Part shown: piece after piece, positions 29,491 through 36,960 of the stretch | Layout: every line of letters starts with the position of its first letter | How positions within the stretch are numbered: the stretch's first letter is position 1 | Source of the DNA: Gillisella vitis | Lineage (GTDB): Bacteria > Pseudomonadota > Alphaproteobacteria > Rhizobiales > Rhizobiaceae | Direction of reading: 5' to 3' | DNA: 64,000 bases | NCBI RefSeq assembly: GCF_001541345.2 | Contig: NZ_LMVL02000002.1 | Coordinates: 186,001-250,000, forward strand | Position numbers and translations under genes: made by a program | The notes under the pieces: model-generated | What the model was told of the DNA's origin: nothing | What the model saw: the letters and a program-made list of their open reading frames with translations, nothing else | The model's database searches: none

Positions 29491-31062
29491 TCAAGACAGG
29501 CTGCGGATCGACCAACCACCGACCAGGCGGTCGAAGATGGCATTGACGTAGAAGCCGTTGGAAAGATGGACGCGCAGGCCTGCCGCTGCCGGATGATAGG
29601 CCCAGAGCGGGAACATGGCCTGCACGACGGCCACCAGGCCGAAGCTGACGACGGCCAGCACGATCAGCGCCCATTCCAGCGGTTCCGGTGCAGGCGTGGC
29701 GGGCAGGACCCCTGATGTCATCAGGGTGGCAGCCATTTGCAGTGCGAAATAGCCGACCGAGGTCGCTATGGCATAGACCGCCGTGCGTTGGGTCAATGCC
29801 TTGGGGGCTGCATCGGCAAAGCCTTGTGCGAGCATATAGGCGACACCGAAGATCAGAATGGCGCCGAGCGCAATGGCCTGTGGTGATTTATGTGTCAGCC
29901 CGAAACACAAGCCCACAACGCAGTAGATGGCAAGGGCAGACAGAAAGGCTCGCCCGACCGCGCCCGCATCGGGTACGGCCACCGGGCCGGGCCGGGGCAG
30001 TGCGGCGACCCGCTCCACCGCGCCACCGGAGGAGAGAAAGGAGTGCGCCTTGTAGAGCGAATGGGCCACGATATGCAGCAGGGCCAGCGCAAACAGCCCC
30101 AGGCCGCATTCGAAGATCATGAAGCCCATTTGCGCCACGGTGGACCAGGCCAGCGAGGTTTTGACCGCAGGTTGGGTCAGCATCACCAGGCTGCCGAACA
30201 GGGCCGTGAAACCGCCCAGTATGACCAGCGCTGCCAGCACGCCGGGGGCAAGCAGCATGACATCTGCAAAGCGGATCAGCAGAAAGCCACCGGCGTTGAT
30301 CACCCCCGCATGCAAAAGCGCTGAGACGGGGGTTGGTGTTTCCATCACCTCGGTCAGCCAGCCATGGGTGGGAAACTGCGCGGATTTAAGCGCCGCTGCC
30401 AGCGCCAGCAGGCTTGCTGCGGCAACAATGAGGCCTCCGCCTTGTCCTGCCTCATGCCCGGTGCGGGCCGCATTGAGAATTTCACCGATATCGGCGGTTC
30501 CATAGCCGATTGCCAGCAAAGCGGCCGCAGCGGCCAGCGCTGCATCGCCGAGGCGGGCGGTGATGAATTTCTTGCGTGCGGCGCGCTGGGCCGCCACCCG
30601 GCCCGGATAAAACAGCAGCAATTTGTGGAGAAACAGGCTGGTGGCGATCCAGGCGAGCACCAGTTGCAGCAGATTGCCCGCCGTGACCAGCAATAGCACC
30701 GAGGCGAGGGTCAGGCACAGCCAACCGGTAAACGGCCCCTGCCGGTCCTCGCCGTCCAGATAGGTGGCGGCATAGCGTGTGACCACCCAGCCGATAAATG
30801 TCACCAGAACCAGCATGGTGGCGCTGACGGCATCCAGCCGAACCGATAGACCCGCGGTGGCAAAACCGATCAACGGACTGCTGCCGGGGCCAAGCATGAT
30901 CAGCGCGATGACGCAGGCAAGTGCGATTGCAAGTGCCAGCAGCGCGGCTGCTTGCGCAAGCCGAGGGCTATGTCTGGGCCTTTGCTGTTTTTGGGTAAAG
31001 CTGATGGCGGCGCTTGCAAGCAGGGCAAGGGGCGCCAGCAAGGGCAGGAAATGAATGGACAC
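29491..31062 (-). CDS. dabB: DabB-type proton-conducting membrane subunit
   Basis: A 523-residue polytopic inner-membrane protein related to NuoL/MrpA antiporter subunits, with about 12-14 predicted helices. The conserved core [25 protein letters not shown] contains the lysine and histidine typical of the family. In DAB complexes this subunit couples proton flow to CO2 hydration by DabA. It is first in the operon and is divergent from the LysR gene, 109 bases away. Confidence 0.88.
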   Translation of the reverse strand: MSIHFLPLLAPLALLASAAISFTQKQQRPRHSPRLAQAAALLALAIALACVIALIMLGPGSSPLIGFATAGLSVRLDAVSATMLVLVTFIGWVVTRYAATYLDGEDRQGPFTGWLCLTLASVLLLVTAGNLLQLVLAWIATSLFLHKLLLFYPGRVAAQRAARKKFITARLGDAALAAAAALLAIGYGTADIGEILNAARTGHEAGQGGGLIVAAASLLALAAALKSAQFPTHGWLTEVMETPTPVSALLHAGVINAGGFLLIRFADVMLLAPGVLAALVILGGFTALFGSLVMLTQPAVKTSLAWSTVAQMGFMIFECGLGLFALALLHIVAHSLYKAHSFLSSGGAVERVAALPRPGPVAVPDAGAVGRAFLSALAIYCVVGLCFGLTHKSPQAIALGAILIFGVAYMLAQGFADAAPKALTQRTAVYAIATSVGYFALQMAATLMTSGVLPATPAPEPLEWALIVLAVVSFGLVAVVQAMFPLWAYHPAAAGLRVHLSNGFYVNAIFDRLVGGWSIRSLS

Positions 31063-31146
31063 GGGTGGTATTCCCTTCAGGCAGGATCGCTTCGGGGACC
31101 ACTCTTATCCAAGCCCTGAGCCCAAGAAAAATTCATTGTTTTGTCG

Positions 31147-31173
31147 ATATCGTTCGTTTTAAAAGAACGATAT
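31147..31173. promoter_or_regulatory. Inverted repeat in the dab-lysR intergenic region
   Basis: ATATCGTTC at 31147-31155 and its reverse complement GAACGATAT at 31165-31173 flank GTTTTAAAA. The right arm includes the first two bases of the LysR start codon. The layout suits a LysR operator that could repress its own gene while acting on the divergent dab operon. Confidence 0.6.
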
Positions 31174-32056
31174 GAGAGACCTGAATTTCAATCATCTCCG
31201 CTATTTCTGGGCTGTGGCGCATGAGGGCAGCCTGACGCGGGCCGCACAGCATATGAATCTGTCGCAGTCAGCTTTGTCTGTGCAGATCCAGAAGCTCGAA
31301 CATCAGATGGGGCATGCGCTGTTTGAGCGCGTTGGCAAGAAGCTCGTGCTGACAGAGGCCGGGCAGATCGCGCTCGATTATGCCGATACGGTGTTCAAGG
31401 CCGGTGACGAATTGATGAGCACGCTCAGTGGCCGCCCGACCTCCAGCCGTCAAGTGCTGCGGGTTGGCGCGCTGACGACACTGTCGCGCAACTTTCAGCT
31501 GGAATTCCTGCGCCCGCTGGTCGGTCGCTCCGACGTGGAACTGATCGTGCGGTCCGGCAATATGCGCGATCTCCTGGCACAACTCGAAGCCCATGCCGTC
31601 GATGTGGTGCTGGCAAACAGCGCCGCCCCGCGTGATGCACGCTCAATGCTACGCAATCATCTGCTGAACGAGCAGCCGGTCAGCCTGGTTGGCCGCCCCC
31701 GGCCTGCTGGGCAGAGTTTCACATTCCCCGACGATCTGCGCACCGAGCCATTGCTACTGCCCAGCCTCGACAGCGATATCCGGGTGGCCTTCGACCGGAT
31801 TCTCGAAATGGCCGGTATACGGCCCATCATTCTCGCCGAGGTGGACGATATGGCGATGCTGCGCCTTTTGGCACGCGAGCGCGAAGGGCTCACGCTGGTG
31901 CCGCCGATCGTCGTGCGCGACGAACTGGAGGCGGGAGTGCTCATCGAACACTGCCGCATTCCAGAAGTCATCGAAAGCTTTTATGCAATCATCCAGAAAC
32001 GGCGCTTTCCCAATACAATGCTGGCCGAACTGCTGGCCAGCGGCAGGGTATTATGA
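31172..32056 (+). CDS. LysR family transcriptional regulator
   Basis: A 294-residue LysR regulator: N-terminal winged helix (NFNHLRYFWAVAHEGSLTRAAQHMNLSQSALSVQ region, residues 4-40) and a two-lobed effector domain (about 93-294). The N-terminus resembles the NhaR branch. The divergent dab operon is the likely target, with a CO2, bicarbonate or Calvin-cycle-type signal a guess. The operator-like repeat overlaps its start codon. There is no clear ribosome site, so the transcript may be leaderless or poorly translated. Confidence 0.88.
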   Translation: MRDLNFNHLRYFWAVAHEGSLTRAAQHMNLSQSALSVQIQKLEHQMGHALFERVGKKLVLTEAGQIALDYADTVFKAGDELMSTLSGRPTSSRQVLRVGALTTLSRNFQLEFLRPLVGRSDVELIVRSGNMRDLLAQLEAHAVDVVLANSAAPRDARSMLRNHLLNEQPVSLVGRPRPAGQSFTFPDDLRTEPLLLPSLDSDIRVAFDRILEMAGIRPIILAEVDDMAMLRLLAREREGLTLVPPIVVRDELEAGVLIEHCRIPEVIESFYAIIQKRRFPNTMLAELLASGRVL

Positions 32057-32095
32057 TCGCGGTCTGCACCGGCTATCGCTGCCTTGGGGCCTGTG

Positions 32096-33211
32096 TCAAA
32101 GGTCGATACCGCCAATAAGTTCCAGAATAGCCGGCTTGCTGACGGTGCTCGCGCCGATTTTACCCTTCACCAGGCAGAGTGACTGGCATCCGCTATGGCC
32201 TTGTCCTGGCTGATAGACAAATTCCGGTCGCTCGAGCATAGCTGTCAGCACAATGTCGAGATTGATTGCTGGCGCGGTTATATGCGCAACGGCAGGATAA
32301 CGCTGCCCGGTATCGCTGCTTGTCCAGATGCGATCGTAGTCCACGTGCGCATCGACATTCATCTGCACCCCATCCTCGCGCAAATAGGTCAGGAAGGTCG
32401 AACGCTGGTTGGGTTCCATGACATCCCAGAATGAAATCGCGCATTTGTCTGAGGCACCGAACGTCAGTCCCAGCCATGTCCAGTGAGACTGATTGATCTG
32501 CTCAGCCTTTTTCGCCTGCTCCTGTGGATCGGCGGCTTCCGACTTGGCCCATTGCCGATCAAACCACACCGATTTCGCATCGACTGGAAACGCGTCGCCA
32601 TCAATGGTCATCGATCCCTTTGCCTGCATGTTGGGGAAGGCAAATTCATAGGAATCCGAGCCGAGAAAGCGAAGAAGGCCGGTTGTGCCGTTATAGAGTT
32701 CCTCTCGCTGCGGCGTCAGCACCACGTCGACGGAGTTCTCTCCCGATCCGAGCTTGAGCTGGAACTGGGACCGGTTCCCCTTCAGCGTGCCGAGGCTGGA
32801 ATAGACATGGCATTCCGTCGTCGCCGTGCCAACTTTATCCGATGCTGCTTCTGCAGCGACTTGCGGACGCCAGATGCCGTCAGATCCATTCATCAGCAGG
32901 AACTCGGTCATGCTGCCCTGCGGGGTGACGCCTTGATGCCATTCGAAACCGACGATCTTGCCCCGACTTTCGAAGGCTGCATTGACATACCAGGATTCCA
33001 GAACGGTCGAGGGATGAGAAGCCAGATCCTTGACCGTATCGACAAACAGCGGCGTGCCCGATGTGGAGCGGGCTTTGCCGGTGGCGATGGCCGCACCCAG
33101 GCTAGAGGTCGCTGTGAGGCTGAGGGCCCCAAGCGCCAAGCCCCCGCCGAGCACCGCCCGTCTGCGGGCCTTTTGCGACAGAAGGGGAAAATTTGTGTTC
33201 AAATCGCTCAT
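32096..33211 (-). CDS. Tat-exported AttH/CrtC-like lipocalin-fold protein
   Basis: A 371-residue protein with a twin-arginine signal (QKARRRAVLGGGLALGALSL) predicting export of a folded protein. The rest resembles the AttH/carotenoid 1,2-hydratase (CrtC-like) group: HQGVTPQGSMTEFLL in the first half, VWFDRQWAK in the middle, HWTWLGLTFGASDKCAISFW and a C-terminal AILELIGG. No carotenoid genes are nearby, so hydratase activity is not implied. ATG 33211 is preferred over a TTG five codons upstream. A TetR gene with a strong operator-like repeat lies upstream. Confidence 0.7.
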   Translation of the reverse strand: MSDLNTNFPLLSQKARRRAVLGGGLALGALSLTATSSLGAAIATGKARSTSGTPLFVDTVKDLASHPSTVLESWYVNAAFESRGKIVGFEWHQGVTPQGSMTEFLLMNGSDGIWRPQVAAEAASDKVGTATTECHVYSSLGTLKGNRSQFQLKLGSGENSVDVVLTPQREELYNGTTGLLRFLGSDSYEFAFPNMQAKGSMTIDGDAFPVDAKSVWFDRQWAKSEAADPQEQAKKAEQINQSHWTWLGLTFGASDKCAISFWDVMEPNQRSTFLTYLREDGVQMNVDAHVDYDRIWTSSDTGQRYPAVAHITAPAINLDIVLTAMLERPEFVYQPGQGHSGCQSLCLVKGKIGASTVSKPAILELIGGIDL

Positions 33212-33329
33212 TTTGCTATCTTTCAATTTTGCATTTGGCGTGGCTGGCGAATGATTGGGGAGCGAAGGGAGATGCTTTGGTTGTGCTTGTGGAGCAATAC
33301 CCCCTTAACGGCGTGCGCCGGTTGCGGCG

Positions 33330-33473
33330 TTACGCAACGGGATCAGCCGCGCCAGTTCCCACCATTTCAATGCGTGTGAAGCCGGTCACGGTTTCTTCGT
33401 CGAAGGTGCCGGATATCGTCGCCACGTCCTCGTATTTCGGTTCCGTTGGCGAGACGATTTCCTGCTCTATCAT
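33330..33473 (-). pseudogene. Probable C-terminal remnant of a second AttH/CrtC-like gene
   Basis: This 47-codon minus-strand stretch has chromosomal-type codon use, and its end (ISGTFDEETVTGFTRIEMVG) resembles the C-terminal strand of AttH/CrtC-family proteins, which usually close with a GxxVTGxxxxExxG pattern. The rest of such a protein is absent upstream. It could instead be a small intact gene, since GGGGAGG lies about 15 bases upstream of the ATG. It sits between the full-length AttH-like gene and the TetR operator. Confidence 0.35.
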
Positions 33474-33560
33474 CACAGATGTGACGCACCTCCCCACCGG
33501 ATCGACCGTCTGCTTGCTGTTTGTGAGTGCGGAGGGAGCCAGGTGTTGACGTTGTTCATC

Positions 33561-33602
33561 GTTTATGAATTTCGCTATGGGTCTATAGCGAAATTCATAA
33601 AC
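33561..33602. promoter_or_regulatory. Perfect 18-bp inverted repeat, probable TetR operator
   Basis: GTTTATGAATTTCGCTAT at 33561-33578 is matched exactly by its reverse complement at 33585-33602 around 6 bases (GGGTCT). It lies 70 bases before the TetR start and upstream of the leftward genes, the expected place for an autoregulatory operator. The length suggests two dimers or one extended site. Confidence 0.75.
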
Positions 33603-33672
33603 CCAATTGCCTCCGCTATCAAGAGCGAGTATCGCGGCGATGCGCATCGATATCGACGGGGCGGTTTTTAAG

Positions 33673-34326
33673 ATGAGTATTGTGTTGAACGCTGACGATT
33701 CCAATTCACCGCAGCAAGGCCGCCCACGCGACAAGAACCTTGATGACGCGCTTATTCGCATCACGTTGGAGCTTCTCAGCCAGACGGGTCTTGAGGGTGT
33801 GACCATGGCCAAGGTCGGACGGCTGTCCGGTATTCCCGCGACCAGCATTTACAGGCGCTATCCGGATGCAAAGAGCCTGGTCATGGCGGCAATCGAGGAT
33901 GATCTGGCAAAGCTGCAATTGCATTTGGAAGATCACGGTTCGTTGCGTGCCGACCTGTTCGCGTTTTTGAAAATGCTTGCCGAGGCGCTTAATCCAGAGC
34001 GGGCGCGTATGCTTGCGGGCCTGCTATTGCCCATGCACCATGATCCGGAACTGGCTGCTCTGCTTTCCAAGAAACTCGAAGCAATTCGCAACGAAGGATG
34101 GCGCGGTGTGATTGATCGGGCGGTGCAAAGGGGAGCATTGCGGGCGCAGGCCCTGGAGGTGGAGCCGCTCGACGATGTGGCGCAAACGATGATTTTCTAT
34201 CAGGCGGTGGTCAGGCGCATGCCGGCTGACGAGGTTTTCCTCAACCGATTGCTGGATACGGTCTTGATGCCTGCGTTGCAGCGCCTAGGAGATGGCGAGC
34301 CAGAAACAAACGTCGGCAGCGCCTGA
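33673..34326 (+). CDS. TetR family transcriptional regulator
   Basis: A 217-residue repressor. The helix-turn-helix covers LDDALIRITLELLSQTGLEG and VTMAKVGRLSGIPATSIYRRYPDAKSL (residues about 22-65), with a helical ligand domain after it. The RPRDKNLDDA lead and the C-terminal fold recall the TetR_C_16/AcrR-like group. ATG 33673 is chosen; in-frame ATGs at 33607 and 33640 would add non-conserved residues. The 18-bp inverted repeat upstream is its probable operator, so it may control itself and the leftward AttH-like gene(s). Confidence 0.85.
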   Translation: MSIVLNADDSNSPQQGRPRDKNLDDALIRITLELLSQTGLEGVTMAKVGRLSGIPATSIYRRYPDAKSLVMAAIEDDLAKLQLHLEDHGSLRADLFAFLKMLAEALNPERARMLAGLLLPMHHDPELAALLSKKLEAIRNEGWRGVIDRAVQRGALRAQALEVEPLDDVAQTMIFYQAVVRRMPADEVFLNRLLDTVLMPALQRLGDGEPETNVGSA

Positions 34327-34470
34327 AAATTGCGGCTCACGAAGGTCGGTCCGTCAGCCGTACATGTTTTTCACGACTCGTTCCGCCTTCGCCTGCATCC
34401 TGGATGCGAGGTCCAACGGGAACGAGCCGCATAAATCCGGCGGCCTATATGCACGCCTGGATCGGCAGGA

Positions 34471-34488
34471 TCATTCCCACTCGATTGT
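34471..34488 (-). other. Orphan guaA 3' end, probable island attachment site
   Basis: Read on the minus strand, these 18 bases encode T-I-E-W-E-stop, the expected C-terminus of GMP synthetase (rhizobial GuaA proteins end ...TIEWE). The codons before it are not guaA, so only the 3' tip is present. The guaA 3' end is a known integration hotspot for genomic islands, whose insertion leaves a copy of the tip at the far end. The change from chromosomal to accessory genes occurs just here. Confidence 0.6.
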
Positions 34489-34831
34489 ATAAATAGTATA
34501 TAACCAATTGAAATTGCTCGCAAATATTTTGCGGCCACTACGAAATTCCGACGCGTAGGCCGCCAAAAAGTTACGCTTTTGATTTTAAAGGGAAAATCGC
34601 CAAAAAAATATTTTTGAGGTTTCGCCAACTATCGGGACCAGTCGGGCGATTTTTGCACTCGCGGCGCCCGGCAACATATCCGACTCGCGTCAAAAAGTAC
34701 CGTCACTTAATACATATCACGCATCGTGGGCTGGTGCCACCCAGCCGCTGGCGAGCCGCGCACAGCCTAACCCGAACCTTGCTAAAACGCTACTTTCTGG
34801 CTATATTACTGGAAATAAGTCAGAGGTTACT
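34489..34831. other. Island left-end sequence with the vapBC promoter
   Basis: About 340 bases without a gene, A/T-rich near the attachment site and mixed afterwards. It holds a promoter: TTGCTA at 34779-34784 and TATATT at 34802-34807 with a 17-base spacer, about 25 bases before the vapB ATG. No integrase or excisionase gene is seen here. Confidence 0.6.
34779..34807 (+). promoter_or_regulatory. Promoter of the vapB-vapC-SIR2-HerA operon
   Basis: TTGCTA, 17 bases, TATATT: close to the sigma-70 consensus at the ideal spacing. The transcript would begin near 34814, giving a short leader. As the four genes downstream overlap or nearly touch, this is probably the operon's main promoter, subject to VapB autoregulation. 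Confidence 0.65.
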
Positions 34832-35131
34832 ATGGGCAGCTCGCAAAAACGCGCCATCCAAAACTATCGATCTCGCCTTAGCGAGCGCGGTCTGGCGCGC
34901 TTTGAGGTGCTTGGTCGCGATGCCGACCGCGACCTTATTCGATCATTGGCGCGCCGCCTTGCCGAAGACGGCCCGGATGCCTCTCGCCTCCGCGCGGCTG
35001 TCAGCCAGACCATCGCCGGTGAGCCTCCGAAGAAAGGCGGCATCCTTGCCGCACTGCGCCGATCCCCGCTCGTCGAAGCCGATCTCGACCTTAGTCGTCC
35101 TCGCGAAGAAGGACGCAAGGTGGAGATCTGA
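34832..35131 (+). CDS. vapB: VapB-like antitoxin
   Basis: A 99-residue basic protein with an N-terminal region (AIQNYRSRLSERGLARFEVL) that would form a short DNA-binding unit and a C-terminal tail (SPLVEADLDLSRPREEGRKVEI, given in part) like those that wrap around PIN toxins. The assignment rests mainly on position: its TGATG stop overlaps the start of a PIN-domain gene. It should neutralise VapC and repress the operon. Confidence 0.75.
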   Translation: MGSSQKRAIQNYRSRLSERGLARFEVLGRDADRDLIRSLARRLAEDGPDASRLRAAVSQTIAGEPPKKGGILAALRRSPLVEADLDLSRPREEGRKVEI

Positions 35132-35571
35132 TGCGATATCTGCTCGATACCAACATCATCAGCAACGTCACGAAACCGACCCCATCGGAGCCCCTGCTCG
35201 TATGGATGGCAAACCAAAACGACGATGACCTTTTCATCGCCTCGCTCACTGTCGCTGAAATTCGCCGTGGCGTGCTTGAGAAGCCAGCAGGCAAGCGACG
35301 TGACGAACTCGAAACCTGGTTCATGGGCCCAGACGGTCCACAGATGCTTTTTGCAGGCCGGGTTCTATCGTTTGACGATAAGGCTGGCCTCATATGGGCG
35401 CGGCTCATGGCCGACGGCAAAGCCAACGGACGCCCTCGAAGCGCCCTCGACACGATCATCGCCGCCGTTGCCGAAGCCAACGACTGCATCGTCGTGACCG
35501 ACAACGAAAAAGACTTCTTCGATATCGAGATCGTCAACCCGATCAGGGACGGCGACGGGGGAAAGAAATGA
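35131..35571 (+). CDS. vapC: VapC/FitB-like PIN-domain ribonuclease toxin
   Basis: A 146-residue PIN-domain protein: the first acidic residue in YLLDTNIISN, a glutamate in TVAEIRRG, an aspartate in SALDTIIAAVAEA and the last in VTDNEKDF. These four acidic positions bind the catalytic metal for RNA cleavage, so it looks active. The gene overlaps vapB by one base and the SIR2 gene by four (ATGA), tying a toxin-antitoxin module to the SIR2-HerA pair. Confidence 0.9.
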   Translation: MRYLLDTNIISNVTKPTPSEPLLVWMANQNDDDLFIASLTVAEIRRGVLEKPAGKRRDELETWFMGPDGPQMLFAGRVLSFDDKAGLIWARLMADGKANGRPRSALDTIIAAVAEANDCIVVTDNEKDFFDIEIVNPIRDGDGGKK

Positions 35572-36959
35572 CAGGACCAGCCGCAGCGCCGTTAGAATAC
35601 CAGCTTATCGGTCTAACCGAGAGCGGCGATGTCGGCGATATCCTTTCGGCGCTCGATCAGAAGCAAGGCCGCGTCCGCCTGCAGGCCCTGATCGCAGAAT
35701 GGCTGCGCATGGAGAACCTAGTTGTCCTCACCGGCTCCGGGACATCGGTCAGTTCCGGTGGCAAGACGATGGCCAATCTCGAAACTGCAGTCTTTGCGAC
35801 AATCGAAGCGCTTGCCGATCTGCCCGCTTCCGTTACGCCGATCATCACCGCCCGCAAGGCCGATGTCGATTACGCGAACATGATGGACGAACCGGTCATT
35901 GGCTTCGAAGGCTGGCTATCCTTCATCGCCAATGCACTCGTCGTCACCGAGTCCACCGATGCGCCGTTCAAAGGTGTTATTTGGCCGATCGCCCCAGGCC
36001 CAACCGTCGCCGAGCTTCGATGGTTCGTCGATCGGCTTCGCATGGCGATCTTTGCTGAATGCGCCCTATCCCTACCGGACACTGGAGCCGCCAAAACAGC
36101 CGGCGGAATCGCACCACAGCTCGCGTTTCTCTCGAAGCTTGTCGCCCGTGACAGCAATCTCGGTCGGACTCACCTCTTCACGCTGAATTACGACACCCTC
36201 TTCGAACAGGCGCTTGAGATCCTCGGCATCCAGTACTTCGACGGCTTCACTGGCCGTGCCGACGCCCGCTTCGATCCGTCGGTCTATGGTCTCGACGTCT
36301 ACTACCCGGGCGAGGTTGCCGAGGGTCGCGTTCGCCGGTTCGATAAGTTCCTGCACTTCTACAAGCTTCACGGCTCAATCCATTGGTTTGAGCAGGACGG
36401 CGAGATGCGCGCTCGGCATCCAAGCCTGGCACCGTTTTGCGCTTACGGAAGCCTCAACACGGCCGACAAAGCCGCGGCTCTGTCGAAGCTGGCCACGGAC
36501 ACGCCCTCGGTTGGCATCCTCCCCACCGCCAACAAGTTCGCCCAGACCCTAACGATGCCCTACGCGCATCTCTTCAGGTCGTTTCAGGTGCGTCTGGGCA
36601 TTCCGCAAACCTTCCTTCTCGTCCTCGGCTATGGATTTGGCGACGATCATGTCAGTCGCATCATCGAAAACGCACTCATGAATCCGTCGCTGGTTATGCT
36701 CGTCGTTGAGCCTAATCCGAAGAGCCCGGTTATCGACCGCATTCGGCGCTATAAGGATTTGGGTAAGCGGGCCTTCGTCCTTTGCCCGACCGACGCCGCT
36801 TTCACCGCCGCGGCATTCAAGCATGCGACATTCGACGACTTCGCTAGGTCGGTGATGCCCGACGTCCAGTGGCTCGACGACTTTCTCCGATTGAGGCGCT
36901 TCGAAAAGCAAATCGCGTCGTCTTCGACGCCTGCGCCAGATCTGGACCCGGGAGTCTGA
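35568..36959 (+). CDS. SIR2-like NAD-binding protein of a SIR2-HerA defence pair
   Basis: A 463-residue SIR2_2-type protein. NAD-binding and catalytic motifs are visible: LTGSGTSVSSGG (about 54-65), LFTLNYDTLFEQAL (about 204-217), KLHGSIHWF with the catalytic histidine (about 266) and LVLGYGFGDDHVSRII (about 351). In anti-phage systems, related SIR2 proteins deplete NAD+ on infection. The ATG overlaps the vapC stop by four bases, and HerA follows after one base; SIR2-HerA pairs of this kind form an NAD-depleting complex. Confidence 0.85.
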   Translation: MTGPAAAPLEYQLIGLTESGDVGDILSALDQKQGRVRLQALIAEWLRMENLVVLTGSGTSVSSGGKTMANLETAVFATIEALADLPASVTPIITARKADVDYANMMDEPVIGFEGWLSFIANALVVTESTDAPFKGVIWPIAPGPTVAELRWFVDRLRMAIFAECALSLPDTGAAKTAGGIAPQLAFLSKLVARDSNLGRTHLFTLNYDTLFEQALEILGIQYFDGFTGRADARFDPSVYGLDVYYPGEVAEGRVRRFDKFLHFYKLHGSIHWFEQDGEMRARHPSLAPFCAYGSLNTADKAAALSKLATDTPSVGILPTANKFAQTLTMPYAHLFRSFQVRLGIPQTFLLVLGYGFGDDHVSRIIENALMNPSLVMLVVEPNPKSPVIDRIRRYKDLGKRAFVLCPTDAAFTAAAFKHATFDDFARSVMPDVQWLDDFLRLRRFEKQIASSSTPAPDLDPGV

Positions 36960-36960
36960 C

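Noticed and set aside
32096..33211. Carotenoid biosynthesis function for the AttH/CrtC-like protein
   Set aside because: It has a Tat signal and no carotenoid genes nearby, so only the fold family is claimed.
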